Of a stretch of DNA of 64,000 bases, positions 34,601-45,680 are shown one piece after another (position 1 is the stretch's first letter; the number at the start of each line of letters is the position of its first letter). This stretch comes from Byssothecium circinans. Taxonomy: Eukaryota > Ascomycota > Dothideomycetes > Pleosporales > Massarinaceae. The DNA lies in NCBI GenBank assembly GCA_010015675.1, contig ML977050.1, positions 62,001 to 126,000 of the forward strand. The letters are read 5' to 3'. The translations under genes were made by a program, and so were the position numbers. The notes under the pieces are model-generated. The model made no database searches. It was not told the DNA's origin and saw only the letters and a program-made list of their open reading frames with translations.

Positions 34601-37600
34601 TCTTCCAAACTATGTCTGGAACCACACGAACCAATACTGGCATGAAAGCCAGGCCAGCAAAGACTGGAGATTTCGAGAATTTCCCGAACACGACCTACTG
34701 GGCAGCAAAGTACTCGCATCTCCTTGGGACTCGCCTAGCTTTCGGAAGACTTTGCTTCTCGATCGACTGCCATGGCTGCGCGATCACAAGATGGGCGGCG
34801 ACATTATATTCCCGGCTTCCGGCTACATTTCTATGGCAATTGAGGCGATCTTCCAGAAGACTATCAAGCAGCGTCTACAGCCGGCTAGTACATTGTCGAC
34901 CTCCTTGCAATATCGAATGAGGAATGTGAAGTTCGACAAAGCATTGGTCCTCGAAGAAGGAGTTCTGGCCAACATCTTACTGACCATGAACCCTCTTGCT
35001 GGCACTCGGGATACCTGGCATGAGTTTCAAATTTCTTCGACCAACGGAGAAACCTCATCGGCACACTGCACAGGTCTAGTCCGCTTGGACACTTCCCACG
35101 CTCCTGTGCCTTCCAGCCACGACTTGTCGCCGCTTGTACATCCCACTCCAGCTCACCTATGGTACAAAGCACAATCTGAAATCGGCTACGGCTTTGGGCC
35201 TTCCTTCCAAAGGACATTGCTGGTCGAAACATTGGCAGGCCAAAGAAGTAGTAGATGTACTACTTCGTTGGAAGAGCCGCAAAGTGCACATTCGCCTCAG
35301 TCACCATACCCGATGCACCCTGCATGTATCGACGGCTGCTTCCAGACTGTCACGCCTTCTTTGTGGTCGGGCGAGCGACCTTCTATCAACGCAGTGCTCG
35401 TTCCGGCCACTGTGGATGATCTCATCATCTACTCCAAAGTTGACAATGCCAAGGCAGGTCTGTCCGTGGCTAGTTCCCACTACAATGGTCGCGGGCGAAT
35501 CGAGGAGTCCAAGAATTTCCATTCAAATTGCACCGTATTCGACCTCCAAACTTCTCTACCTCTCTTGAAGATGCAAGGACTACGCTACCACAAACTGGAT
35601 ACCGGACGAGACGTGCATCGAAACCATACATACAACAGAACAGTCTGGCGACCAGACATTACGTTCCTATCCCAGGATCAACTGCATGCGCTTGCGGAAA
35701 AAACTGCAGACGGTGGCTTGCAAGCATTCATCGACTTAGTCGCGCATAAGAAACCCTCAGTCAAAGTGTTGGAGATGTCTTGCGCAGTCGGCGACTCCAG
35801 CAGCCTCTGGTTTGCTGCCGGTGATGCCGCCCTACGTGGCGGCTATGAGCAGTATTCGTACGTGTCACCAGACGCAAAGGCACTGCTCACTGCCATGGAA
35901 GCCTTCCAGGCGTTCAGGGCGACGTCCTTTGATCTCGTCGACGTTTTCAAGAATGTGCCTTTGCTAGGGACAGACTATGATTTTGTCATTGTCAAGGTAT
36001 CGCGGCTGAACCATGACGCGGCATGCAACATAGCGCGCTCCATCCGCTCAAATCTAGCTGCAGGCGCTATTTTATTACTTCTTGAAGTGTCGCCTGCTTC
36101 TTTACCGCCTACACCCCCTTCTTCGTCTGACTCCGACAATGGAAGCGGCTCGAGCGTAGTTATCGTATCTGATCCCAATTCACCAACCTCTCTAGATGAT
36201 GGAAGCATAGATTCCGCCCTCGCGGGTGCCGGATTTGACGGTATCCTCAGATTGCCGCAGGACTGGGCGCCGAACGCCTATTTTGCGACAGTCTCGGATG
36301 AGACTGTGGACGATCTCACCTTACCACGTGAGGTCAATATCGTTCACTTGACCGGCCGCAGACGCTTGAGCGATGGCCTCAAGAATATTCTTCGACAGGC
36401 GAACTGGAAAGTGACCGAACATGTCTACCCTTATCAACAAATCCAACCCAAGAGCATTGTTCTGGTTTTAGAGGAGACCTCGTCGCCTCTGCTGAAGTCG
36501 ATCTCTGAGCGCCAATGGGAGTCGGTAAGGTCGATTACCCTGCAGGGTTGCCATTTGCTTTGGGTCAGCGAGGGCTCACAGATGTCGATAACCCACCCAG
36601 ACAACGCACTGGTCCATGGAATGTTCCGCACGATCAGAGCTGAAGACCGAGCTGCAGACTTGGTAACGCTCGACGTTGAGTATGGCCAAGGTCCCTCGAC
36701 GCACTTGGCGATCGAACGTCTCCTTCGCCGCTTCACCACTACTCGCAGCAAGACTTTGATCGACAGCGAGTTTGCAGAGCGTGGAAGTATACTGCACATT
36801 TCTCGCATCATACCCGACGAGCTTATCAATGCTGCCAAAGACAACGAGGACATCGGCGGCGCACCAGTCACAAGAGAACTGAGAGACATCGAAGGCATTG
36901 CCAAGCTACAAACAGAGCGCATAGGTACTCTGGACTCTCTATGCTATTCTCAGCAAAGCATTGAGGACGAGCCCATGCTGGACTTCCACATTGAGGTCGA
37001 TATTAAAGCAGCCGGTCTCAACTTCAAAGACGTCGCAGTTACCATGGGTATCGTCCCGGAAAATGAGCACCTCTTAGGACTCGAAGGCGCAGGCATCGTC
37101 CGCAGGGTCGGAAAAGGTTCTTCGAAATTCTGCGTCGGCGATCGCGTTGCGATCCTCAAGAATGGCACTTTCGCTAACCGAATCCAATGTCCCGTCGAAA
37201 GAGCGCATCACATTCCGGAGACAATGAGCTTTGTGGATGCCGCCACGGTTCCGTTGGTTTACCTGACCTCGATGTACTCACTCTTCGACATCGGCGGTTT
37301 GAAAAAGGGCCAGTCCGTCTTGATTCATTCTGCAGCTGGTGGCGTGGGTCTCTCAGCCATACAGCTCGCACAATGGGCTGGTGCGGAGAGTTTTGTCACG
37401 GTTGGTACACAAGAAAAGCGAGACTTCTTGCACCAGAACTATGGGATACCATACGACCGGATGTTTTCGTCTCGCACGACCGCTTTTGGTGCGGAGATAC
37501 TCGCGGCCACCAGGGGTAAAGGTATCGACGTAATCCTCAACTCCTTAACCGGCGAGCTCCTTGATGAGTCATGGAGAATCTGTGCCGATGGAGGACATAT

Positions 37601-39141
37601 GGTTGAGATTGGGAAGAAAGACATCGTGGACCGGAACTTCCTGTCCATGGAGCCGTTTGATAGGAATTGTTCCTACCGCGGCGTGGACTTTTCCTATAGC
37701 AAGCAAATCAAGGATACGCTGATTCAAGAGTAAGTGCAGAGGCGAGGAGATCGATAACGAGCTGACCTTTGCCAGTTTGTTGCAGCGCACATTCAAACTG
37801 GTCAACGAGGGCCATCTCAAACCGATCCATCCACTGACGGTGTATCCATTCTCTGATATACCATCTTCTTTCGCATACATGCGCACTGGTCGGCATATAG
37901 GCAAGATCGTGATAGCGGATGACGAAGGTTCAAGCATCGCGGTACCGATCAGACCGCCACGCAGGACGGTCAAGTTAGATCCTGATACATCGTATGCCGT
38001 CGTCGGAGGTCTCAAAGGTCTCTGTGGCAGCCTTGCAATCTACCTCGCCAAACATGGCGCCAAGAATATCGTCGCAATGTCGCGAAGTGGTTGTTCTGAC
38101 GATCGATCTCAGAACATCATCGCTAATTGTCGATCGCTTGGTTGCACAATCGAAGACGCCAAAGTCGACGTCACCGATTTTGCCCAAGTCAAATCCGCAC
38201 TGCAGAAAGCCAAGTACCCTGTTGGAGGTATCATACAGGGCGCCATGGTTCTCAGAGTAAGCCATTCTCCCATCCCAACATCCTACGTGTGTGCGCTGAC
38301 GGAAACGCAGGACAAACCATACGAGATGATGACAGTCACCGACTTTCACACTACCTTATCTAACAAAGTTGATGGCACCTGGAACCTGCACAATGCATCC
38401 CTCGAACTGAAGCGGCCCCTCAAATTCTTCACCCTCCTCTCCTCCATCAGCGGCGTGATCGGCCAAAAAGGGCAAGCAAATTACTCCGCTGCCAATGTCT
38501 TTCTAGATGCCTTCGCAACATACCGGCTCTCCCGCGGCCTTCCCGCCAATAGCGTGAACCTCGGCGTGATTGAAGACGTCGGCTACGTCGCCGAGCAAGG
38601 CGGCATGCAAGCGCACTTCGACGACAAGCAGTGGATCGGCATCAACGAGCGAGTGCTGCACAAGATTCTAGGTCTAAGTATCCTCCAGCAGACAGACGCC
38701 ATCAACCCCACTTCAGTCTCCCAGCTCATCACTGGTATCCCCGTACCCCAACCAGCCAACTCGGAGTTGATCTACGATGCCCGGTTCGCCGCTCTCTTCC
38801 GCCCAGAATCGGACGGTGAGAACAATGTCTCGGCAACTCAGAGCGCGGAGAAGGACGTGCAGGCACTACTGCTTCTTCGCAGCTCAGGCGCCGAGGCGTC
38901 AACGTTGGTGGGTGGTGCTGTTGCGGCGGTGGGAGCCAAGTTCGAGCGTACGCTTAGATTGTCGGATCCGGTGGAGCCAGCGAAGAGCCTTTCGGCGTAT
39001 GGGTTGGACTCGTTGAGTGCGGTGGAGTTGAGGAATTGGATCAGAGCGGAGATTGGGGTTGAGGTTACGGTGTTGGAGATTACGAATGCGAGTAGCTTGA
39101 CGAGTTTGTGCGAGAAGATTGTTGGGAAGATGCTGGCATGA
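31618..39141 (+). CDS. Highly reducing polyketide synthase (KS-AT-DH-degenerate MT-ER-KR-ACP)
   Basis: Seven exons: 31618-32083, 32134-32251, 32301-32417, 32459-33494, 33555-37729, 37776-38256, 38311-39141; 7224 bases, 2407 residues. KS (from ~residue 35) has Cys202 in DTACSGS, His342 in ECHGTGT and His382 in [10 protein letters not shown] has Ser664 in GHSSGE. DH has His990 in [11 protein letters not shown] and Asp1172 in CIDGCFQT. The next ~300 residues hold only a remnant of a methyltransferase ([10 protein letters not shown] in place of a glycine-rich SAM loop), probably inactive. ER (~1700-1990) keeps the cofactor motif [14 protein letters not shown] (from ~2042) reads [13 protein letters not shown] with the Ser/Tyr/Asn set in SSISG and [11 protein letters not shown] has Ser2365 in GLDSLSA. 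There is no thioesterase, reductase or NRPS module. It should build a reduced, unmethylated linear chain in the cytosol. ATGs at 31573 and 31548 lie upstream, but 31618 starts just before the KS. Confidence 0.97.
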
Positions 39142-39533
39142 TAGGAGTAGTCATAGATTTCGAAAAATTTCACCCTGCTTCAAGAACAATACAGAGCTGT
39201 GAGTTGCTACATATGACGAGAGCATATGAGTCCTTTGCTAGCGCAGTCCTTGAATGCGCGGAGTATCATCGCATCTGTCGTTGATCGACAGGGCTCTTGG
39301 ACCTTTCTGTCTGTCAGAACCCTGGATGGCGCCAACTCTCCGTGCGCCTTCGGAATGCCATCGGCTGCCACGAGTCAGCATCTTTTCCACGCCTACATTG
39401 TATCGAGCCGCACGAACCGACGGCAACTCCGCACACAGCAAGATAAGTATCAACCAGAGATGTCAACAGTCAGTCCGGACTGACAAGACTGACTGACTGA
39501 CTGGTATATAGCAGTCAGTCCAGTCAGTCCGAG
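39142..39533. other. PKS 3' flank and border of the transposon island
   Basis: After the PKS stop there is ~300 bases of ordinary sequence, then from about 39467 repeated words CAGTCAGTC and GACTGACTGACTGACTGG. Related words (AGTTAGTCTAG) recur near 45330-45480, so this may be the left subterminal part of the second hAT element. The last 8 bases (39526-39533) are a target-site duplication. Confidence 0.5.
39526..39533 (+). repeat. 8-base target-site duplication, left copy
   Basis: AGTCCGAG, identical to 42528-42535, directly outside the hAT terminal repeats. Confidence 0.85.
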
Positions 39534-42527
39534 CAGTGATAGGCAAAGAAGGAAAGGATTCCCTCCGAGATCCGTCCGGAGGCTCCTAGGATTTGCCCCA
39601 TGCTACTATTTGAAACTTACTAACTAATNNNNNNNNNNNNNNNNNNNNNNNNNNNNNNNNNNNNNNNNNNNNNNNNNNNNNNNNNNNNNNNNNNNNNNNN
39701 NNNNNNNNNNNNNNNNNNNNNNNNNNNNNNNNNNNNNNNNNNNNNNNNNNNNNNNNNNNNNNNNNNNNNNNNNNNNNNNNNNNNNNNNNNNNNNNNNNNN
39801 NNNNNNNNNNNNNNNNNNNNNNNNNNNNNNNNNNNNNNNNNNNNNNNNNNNNNNNNNNNNNNNNNNNNNNNNNNNNNNNNNNNNNNNNNNNNNNNNNNNN
39901 NNNNNNNNNNNNNNNNNNAGAGATCCTTGTAGTAGCTCTTCTCCGAGGCGTGCGCGACGTGGCGTAAGAATAACACCAGCGTTGGAAAATATCCTCTCTG
40001 GTTCAGAGCTCATGGCAGGGATTGATAGCAAATCAATTGCCATACGGTGTAGTTTTGGATATTTAGCTTTTATCTCAACTCGTCGCCAATATTGCGCAGG
40101 GATCAGTTCAGGTTCAGTATGTGGAGGCTCTTTGAGATATACGAGCAGCTCGTTCTCTGTTTGCTGCGGCGCACTAAGCTGGTACGACGCGCGTAATTGT
40201 TCTTTAAGAGAAGTAAGTTTTCTCTTCTTACGCCTGTTACCAGAGGTCTCTCTGATTACGTTATACAGTTGTGAGCCTTAAGAGCTTTGTGAGAGTTATT
40301 TTTCTGGCAGTTGGTTATACTCGCTCTCGAACAGTTTAGTCACCATTTTGATGCCCTTGCGCGCAAACTCATCACCCCACTCTCTGTATAACCAGGGTGA
40401 TTTGAGACGCGGATCCAGTAAAATTAGTGCTGCGTAAACAGGCGTACGATCTATGAGCTCATAGTAGTGCTTTGCTTTCTGCCAGGCTTATTTGATTGCT
40501 ACCTAGAACGCGCGGCGATCCACATCAACACTCTCATAGTATTCGACTTTGAGTTTCTCCAGTTGCTCTATCAAGAGCTTAATAATGAGGACTACCTTAG
40601 AAATCCCATTACTTGATAGCTCAGAGGGGCGCCCTTCGAGTTGTTTAGTGGCCTCCTTGAAAGGTTCGAGTAGGTCAGCAAGCTCCCTGAGGATGGCCCA
40701 ATCGTCAGATCCTATACGATTTTGAAGTATTACCCGGGTAAGTGAGTTGGCTGGTAACTCTCTAAGGGGTTTCTCAGTGCGCTCTCTGACTAGGCGCTCG
40801 TATCGCATATACTCCATATCAAGAAAGTGGTCAATAGAGTTGCGCAGGCGTAGGGCCCTTACAATCATATCGCGGGTAGAGTTCCATCGAGTAGAATTAT
40901 CGTGTCGCAGTGCCAATATCGGTGCAGGAGCTGTCGTATTCGGATGCTCTGAGTGCCACATATCGATTTGGGCCTTATTGAATCGCTGTGTTCTGCCGGG
41001 AGAGCTGTGGATCTACTTAATGATATTAAATATGTGACCAATTGGCCCCTTCTCCCTCCACAACTTAACCTCCTCTTCAAGAGTTGCTGTACGAGCAAGA
41101 TGTGCGTCAAACATCTCATAGTCCTCGCCGAATAGAGCTTGTCGAGCAATAAGATTAATAATATGACCTGCACAGCGTAGTCTTCTCTACTAAGAGTTGA
41201 GCCCTAGCTCACGGCAGAGCTCATCAACGGCGACGTCGTTTGACGAGGCATTGTCGAGTACAAAGTAGCCAACGCGGTCGCGGATATTATAGTCATCAAT
41301 TACTTTAAGAGTATTTGCGTAGAGGTTTATACCACTATAAGTATTAGGCATTTCTGTTAAAGCAAGTAGTGCTGTTTGGCAGGCGCCACGGTGATCCACC
41401 TAGTAAGCTGTTATGCCGTTCATAGCTTTTTAACGACGAGAAGTCTATATATTGAATGAGAGATGTATTTTGCCGTACGCTTCTATGAGTATGAGTTTGA
41501 TTTCCTGTTTATGGTGATAGAACTCCTGTAGAACCCATCGTCGGAAGGTGCGATTACTAGGGATTAGCTCCCTCCGCGCAAAGTGTTGCAGGCGAGTAAA
41601 TATTTGCCTGAAGTGAGGACTGTCAACCACCTGATACGCAATATTCTCCTAAACAAGCCAGCAGAGGATGTCCCGCTTAAGGGTCTTAGGACTTAGCATG
41701 TCTAGTATAATATTTACTACCTCTTATTTATCCTTGTGGCTTAAATCCACTGCTTTCTCTAACATCTAAGTTGGTACTCCTAGATTAGTTTCGGTGGCAA
41801 AGGTTTTCTAATGAGCTGATTGAAAGTGCGCCAGGACGCTAGAACCTCCGCGGGTAATAGTAATCTTGCAATTACTGCTTAGGATATCAAGATAGCACGT
41901 CTTACACAGGAAATACTCCTTATTAATAGACTCGCTGTCTTTTCTACTAGTGGCGCGTTGTATAGGGACTCTGTACTTCTACCACCATGCTCGCGTTCTC
42001 TTACAGTGAGAGAGCCTATAGTAACTTATGAGCTTAGGGTGCTCCCACACCACCCACCTATAGTCGAACTAGGCTTGAAAAACGCTTGACGGGCTAGCTA
42101 GAAGTACCTCTACACTCTCATTGTTCGTCTCTTAAAGTGAGGTGGGCACAGGGATATCCGCAGTGTCAAGTTCAGTTAGCGACCCAGCGCTCTCGTCCTC
42201 GAAAATAGCCACTTGAGTACTCTTAGGCGTTCTCTGAGTGTTGAAAGAAGTCATATTAATCAAATCAAGCGATAAAAGTATAGTATTGTTAACGAAAACG
42301 TATTGCGCGGGATAATATGGGTGTACAGAGAGCTGGCGACGGGAGAGTTGACGTCTCTCGTGTATCAAAAAGCTGAAACACCGACGGCATCATATTGAAC
42401 ACGTGACGAACAATTCACCAATCAAATACTACTGTTTAGAATCAATTCTCCTAGGAATAGTATGGAGGGATTCTAGAAGGAGGTATTCCAGAGGTGGCAA
42501 AAGGAAATCCCTCCTTGCCTATCACTA
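39534..42527 (-). mobile_element. hAT-superfamily DNA transposon, complete ends, mutated transposase
   Basis: Terminal repeats: left CAGTGATAGGCAAAGAAGGA, right (reverse complement) TAGTGATAGGCAAGGAGGGA, the first base differing by C to T. The element is flanked by a perfect 8-base duplication, the hallmark of hAT. The transposase runs on the minus strand from about 42260 to 39919. Recognisable parts are VGYFVLDNASSNDVAVDELC (RNase-H-like core), LRHDNSTRWNSTRDMI, and the C-terminal dimerisation domain PAMSSEPERIFSNAG. Stops interrupt the frame, mostly TAG, and a gap of Ns covers the region between the transposase end and the left terminal repeat. It is probably immobile now. Confidence 0.88.
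39629..39918. other. Assembly gap (Ns)
   Basis: 290 undetermined bases inside the hAT element. The reading frames that cross it on the minus strand are artefacts in their N part. Confidence 0.99.
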
Positions 42528-42535
42528 AGTCCGAG
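42528..42535 (+). repeat. 8-base target-site duplication, right copy
   Basis: AGTCCGAG, identical to 39526-39533. Confidence 0.85.
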
Positions 42536-45490
42536 GCCATGATTTATAGTAGTCAGTCAGTCTGAAGGCCTTAGAATGACTAGGACTAACTACTATTAGA
42601 CTAGTATATGCCGTATATTTAATAGAGAGAATCTCACGATAGTTTTATAGTATTAAGGTCTCTAAGCCTTAGGCCAATTTGCCTAATTAGGCAATATAAG
42701 TGAGATTAAGCTAATAGTAAACATCATGACGCGTATCAATGGGCTGCTATTACCTACCTTTACCTATCTACTAATGCCTATCCTACGCTATTTTAAAGCC
42801 CTAGATAAACAGTAACCTTAAGAAGGTCTCTAGGGAGACCATTACGCGCGAATACCATAGAAATCCACCCTAAAAAGCGCCCTCTATTGCGCCTGCCGTC
42901 GAGACGCCTGTTAACCCTCCGGATAACGCGATTCAAGCTGCTCGAGCCCTCGCACCCTTTAATGATGATAGCGACGACTATCTATTTAAAGGCCTTAACT
43001 AGGCGCGTGTCCCTTACCTACAGAAGCGTTTTACGCAGCATCTAAAGGGCAAACCAAGCTAGATATACGAGTACGGCTAGCCTGTTTAGCACCGCGAGAA
43101 GTAGTAGAACTACTAGCTCTATTGCTATTACCACACGCATAAAATTAGTAGTGGTGAGTACTACGTTATAAGCTCTACGTCCTTAGCTGCTTCTTATCTT
43201 AACTAGAAGACGCGTGGTTATAAGATTAATCGTAACGGCAAGATTAACTTTTAGCTTCTTATAGCAACTAGCTCTATCGTTAACTAGCTCTAGTTTAAAG
43301 GCGTCGAGATCTTGCAAGAGGTAGCTAACTAGATAGCCTTTAGCTTCTTACAGAAGCGCTTCCTTAACGCTGTAAAAGACTAGGTGCAGGCCGACAACTA
43401 GAGCCTCTAGATAATTAAGGCGCCTACTTTCTACTATATAATTACTGCTGCAAACCTACTAGCAAAGCAGGTCCTTTAGCGGAGCTACAATACTCTTTGC
43501 AATTATATTTTGGCTAAATACCACGCCTATATCCCCGCTGTCGCAGAGCACCTCCGCCGCGCAAAGTCGCTTATACACGTATCCTTTGACAATTGGACTT
43601 TGATAGGCGGCAAGCGCGCTCTTACTAAGATCTGTGTACACTATCTAAATAAGGTAGGCAACGTTAAGGACTACCTACTCAGCCTTCTAGTCCTACATGG
43701 CAAGCACTGTAGCAACAATATTGCTAAAGTAGTAAGTAAAACGCTTTAAGCCTTTAGCGTTAATAAGCAGCGCGTTAGATACTTTGTACTTAATAACGCG
43801 ATAAATAATGACACGGCTATAACTACTTTAAGTAATAAGTATAGCTTTTACGCTCTTTACTATTAGCTCCGTTGCACCTGCTATATTCTCAACTTAGGCG
43901 CCTAAACGATTATTTAGGGTAAGGATAGAAAGTCCTTTAAAAATGAGGATAAAAATCTACTAGTAAAACAGCCCTTTACGTTTCTTACTTTTTATAAAGC
44001 TTGCTAACCCGTCTGCTAGGCAGAGGAGAAGTTCCTTAAGGAGTAGCGCAAATACGGCTTAATTAGAGTTCTATTTAACGTAATCGCATTAGTTTGCTCG
44101 CCTTAAGCTCGCGAGCTATTAAAGAAGCTTTAAAAAGAGGAGGCTAGTTACCTACGCGAAGAGTTTAAGATAAGAGAGCTAGTTAAGCTAGTCAAGACGC
44201 GGTGGAACTTGTACTTTACAGCCTTAAAAAAGGCTATAGAGCTTTATAGCCCGCTTAACAATTATATATATATTAAAATTAATAAGAGTTGCGTTAAACA
44301 AGCTTCTTAGCGTCGCGATCCCTAGAGGCCTTGCTTAAAGCCTAGGGTCTTTATCTATAAGAGTGGCTTGTTAGGTAATAACTAGGCAACGATTACTAAG
44401 TACGTTAACCTCCTCCGCCTATTTTAAGAGGCTACAAAGCTGCTTAAAGGTAGAGGTAAACATGGCAACTACAGTGCGATTTAAGAGGTTCTTATTATCT
44501 TTAAATAGCTACTTAATTAATTAGAGGAGTAGAAAGATCGCTTCGCTGCTATTAACTACGAGGACCTAGATACCCTAGAGGATTACCTAGTAATAAATGT
44601 TAACTTAGCCTATATAAAGCTTTTAGCGTACTACGCGAAGCTTAATAACTTATCTATTTACTACGTAGCTATAGTCTTTTACCTATACTATAAGCACTAT
44701 CTTAAGGCTCTATAGAAGGTCCTAGATAATTACTATGAAAGCGTTAACGGCCCTTACTACAAGAAGGACTAGCTCCCTAAAAATAATAAGGCCTTCTAGG
44801 CCTTATAGCGATTATATAAAGAAAAGGCTGCTTATAAAGCTAGCAAAGAGTCTCCGCTAAGACAGCGTCCTTCGAAGCGGCAGCGGCTTAGCCCACCGTC
44901 GTCGCGATTAACCTTTCTTGCAAACTCTATAAAAGCAGCTATGAAGTCAATAAAGGAGACGCTTGACGACGAATATAAAGTCTAGAAGAGGTAGCCTATC
45001 CTTATAAAAGATAACGACTTATTGCTTAACCTAATTAAATATTAGCAGGTCTACTAGAAGAAGTTCCCCATCCTATCATAGCTTGCGCTTAACATCTATG
45101 CAATACTAGCTTCTACCGCTAACTGTAAGAGGATGTTCAGCGAGCTTAGCAATCTCCTTAGGACGAGAAGGCTCCGTATGAAGCCTAAGTTACTTGCTAC
45201 CCTCTAAAGCTTGAAGTCCTAGAAGCGTATAGGTATTAGATGCCTAACAAATAGCCCTTAGCCTCCCTACGAGCATACGGTCAATGAGTTATTAATAATC
45301 CAGTAACACCTATACTAGTTCAACTGTAGTTAAGGCAGTTAGTTAGTCTAGAGCCCTTTAAAATAGTAGTCTAGTTAGTCTAGTTTAGACCTCCTCTACT
45401 TACGTTAGTAGTTAGTCTAGTTAGTTTAGCGCCTTTAAAAATACTAGTTAGTTAGTCTCGAGCCCTCTAGACTAACTAATTAACTATTAA
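42536..45490 (+). mobile_element. Second hAT element, heavily RIP-mutated; host of the first hAT insertion
   Basis: A plus-strand frame from about 42950 to 45240 can be followed through many TAG/TAA codons. It shows a BED-like N-terminal zone, SLIHVSFDNWTLIGGKRAL, YFVLNNAINNDTA (equivalent of the VLDNASSND core of other hATs), LVKTRWNLYFTALKKAIEL, and the C-terminal dimerisation domain ANCKRMFSELSNLLRTRR. Nearly all interruptions fall where Gln or Trp would be expected. Subterminal AGTTAGTCTAG words are repeated at 45330-45480. The left end probably lies near 39467, split off by the first hAT insertion; neither outer end nor its duplication could be fixed. Confidence 0.72.
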
Positions 45491-45509
45491 CAAGTCTAAC
45501 TTTGTCAAG

Positions 45510-45680
45510 CGTACTAATAGCCTTAAAACACGTTTTAACTGGGCCTATGATAGGTAGAGAGCTCTATACGAAGATCCTATGTTGATTAGAAGCTGGTTTA
45601 AGCTTATAGAGCAGATAAAAGCTAAGTATAGTATTTATAACGAGGACGTCTACAACTTTAATAAGGCTAGCTTTATAATA
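45510..45680 (+). mobile_element. Fragment of a pogo/Fot1-like transposase gene
   Basis: One frame reads RALYEDPMLIRSWFKLIEQI, then KYSIYNEDVYNFNKASFI, matching the part of Fot1/pogo transposases just before and around the first catalytic Asp (YNFDETGF; here Asp is changed to Asn and the Glu to Lys). The frame breaks off exactly where the next element begins at 45681. No right-hand continuation was recognised. Confidence 0.55.

Noticed and set aside
39620..40043. Minus-strand frames of 118-139 codons crossing the N gap
   Set aside because: Most of their length is undetermined bases; only the hAT dimerisation domain at 39919-40043 is real sequence.
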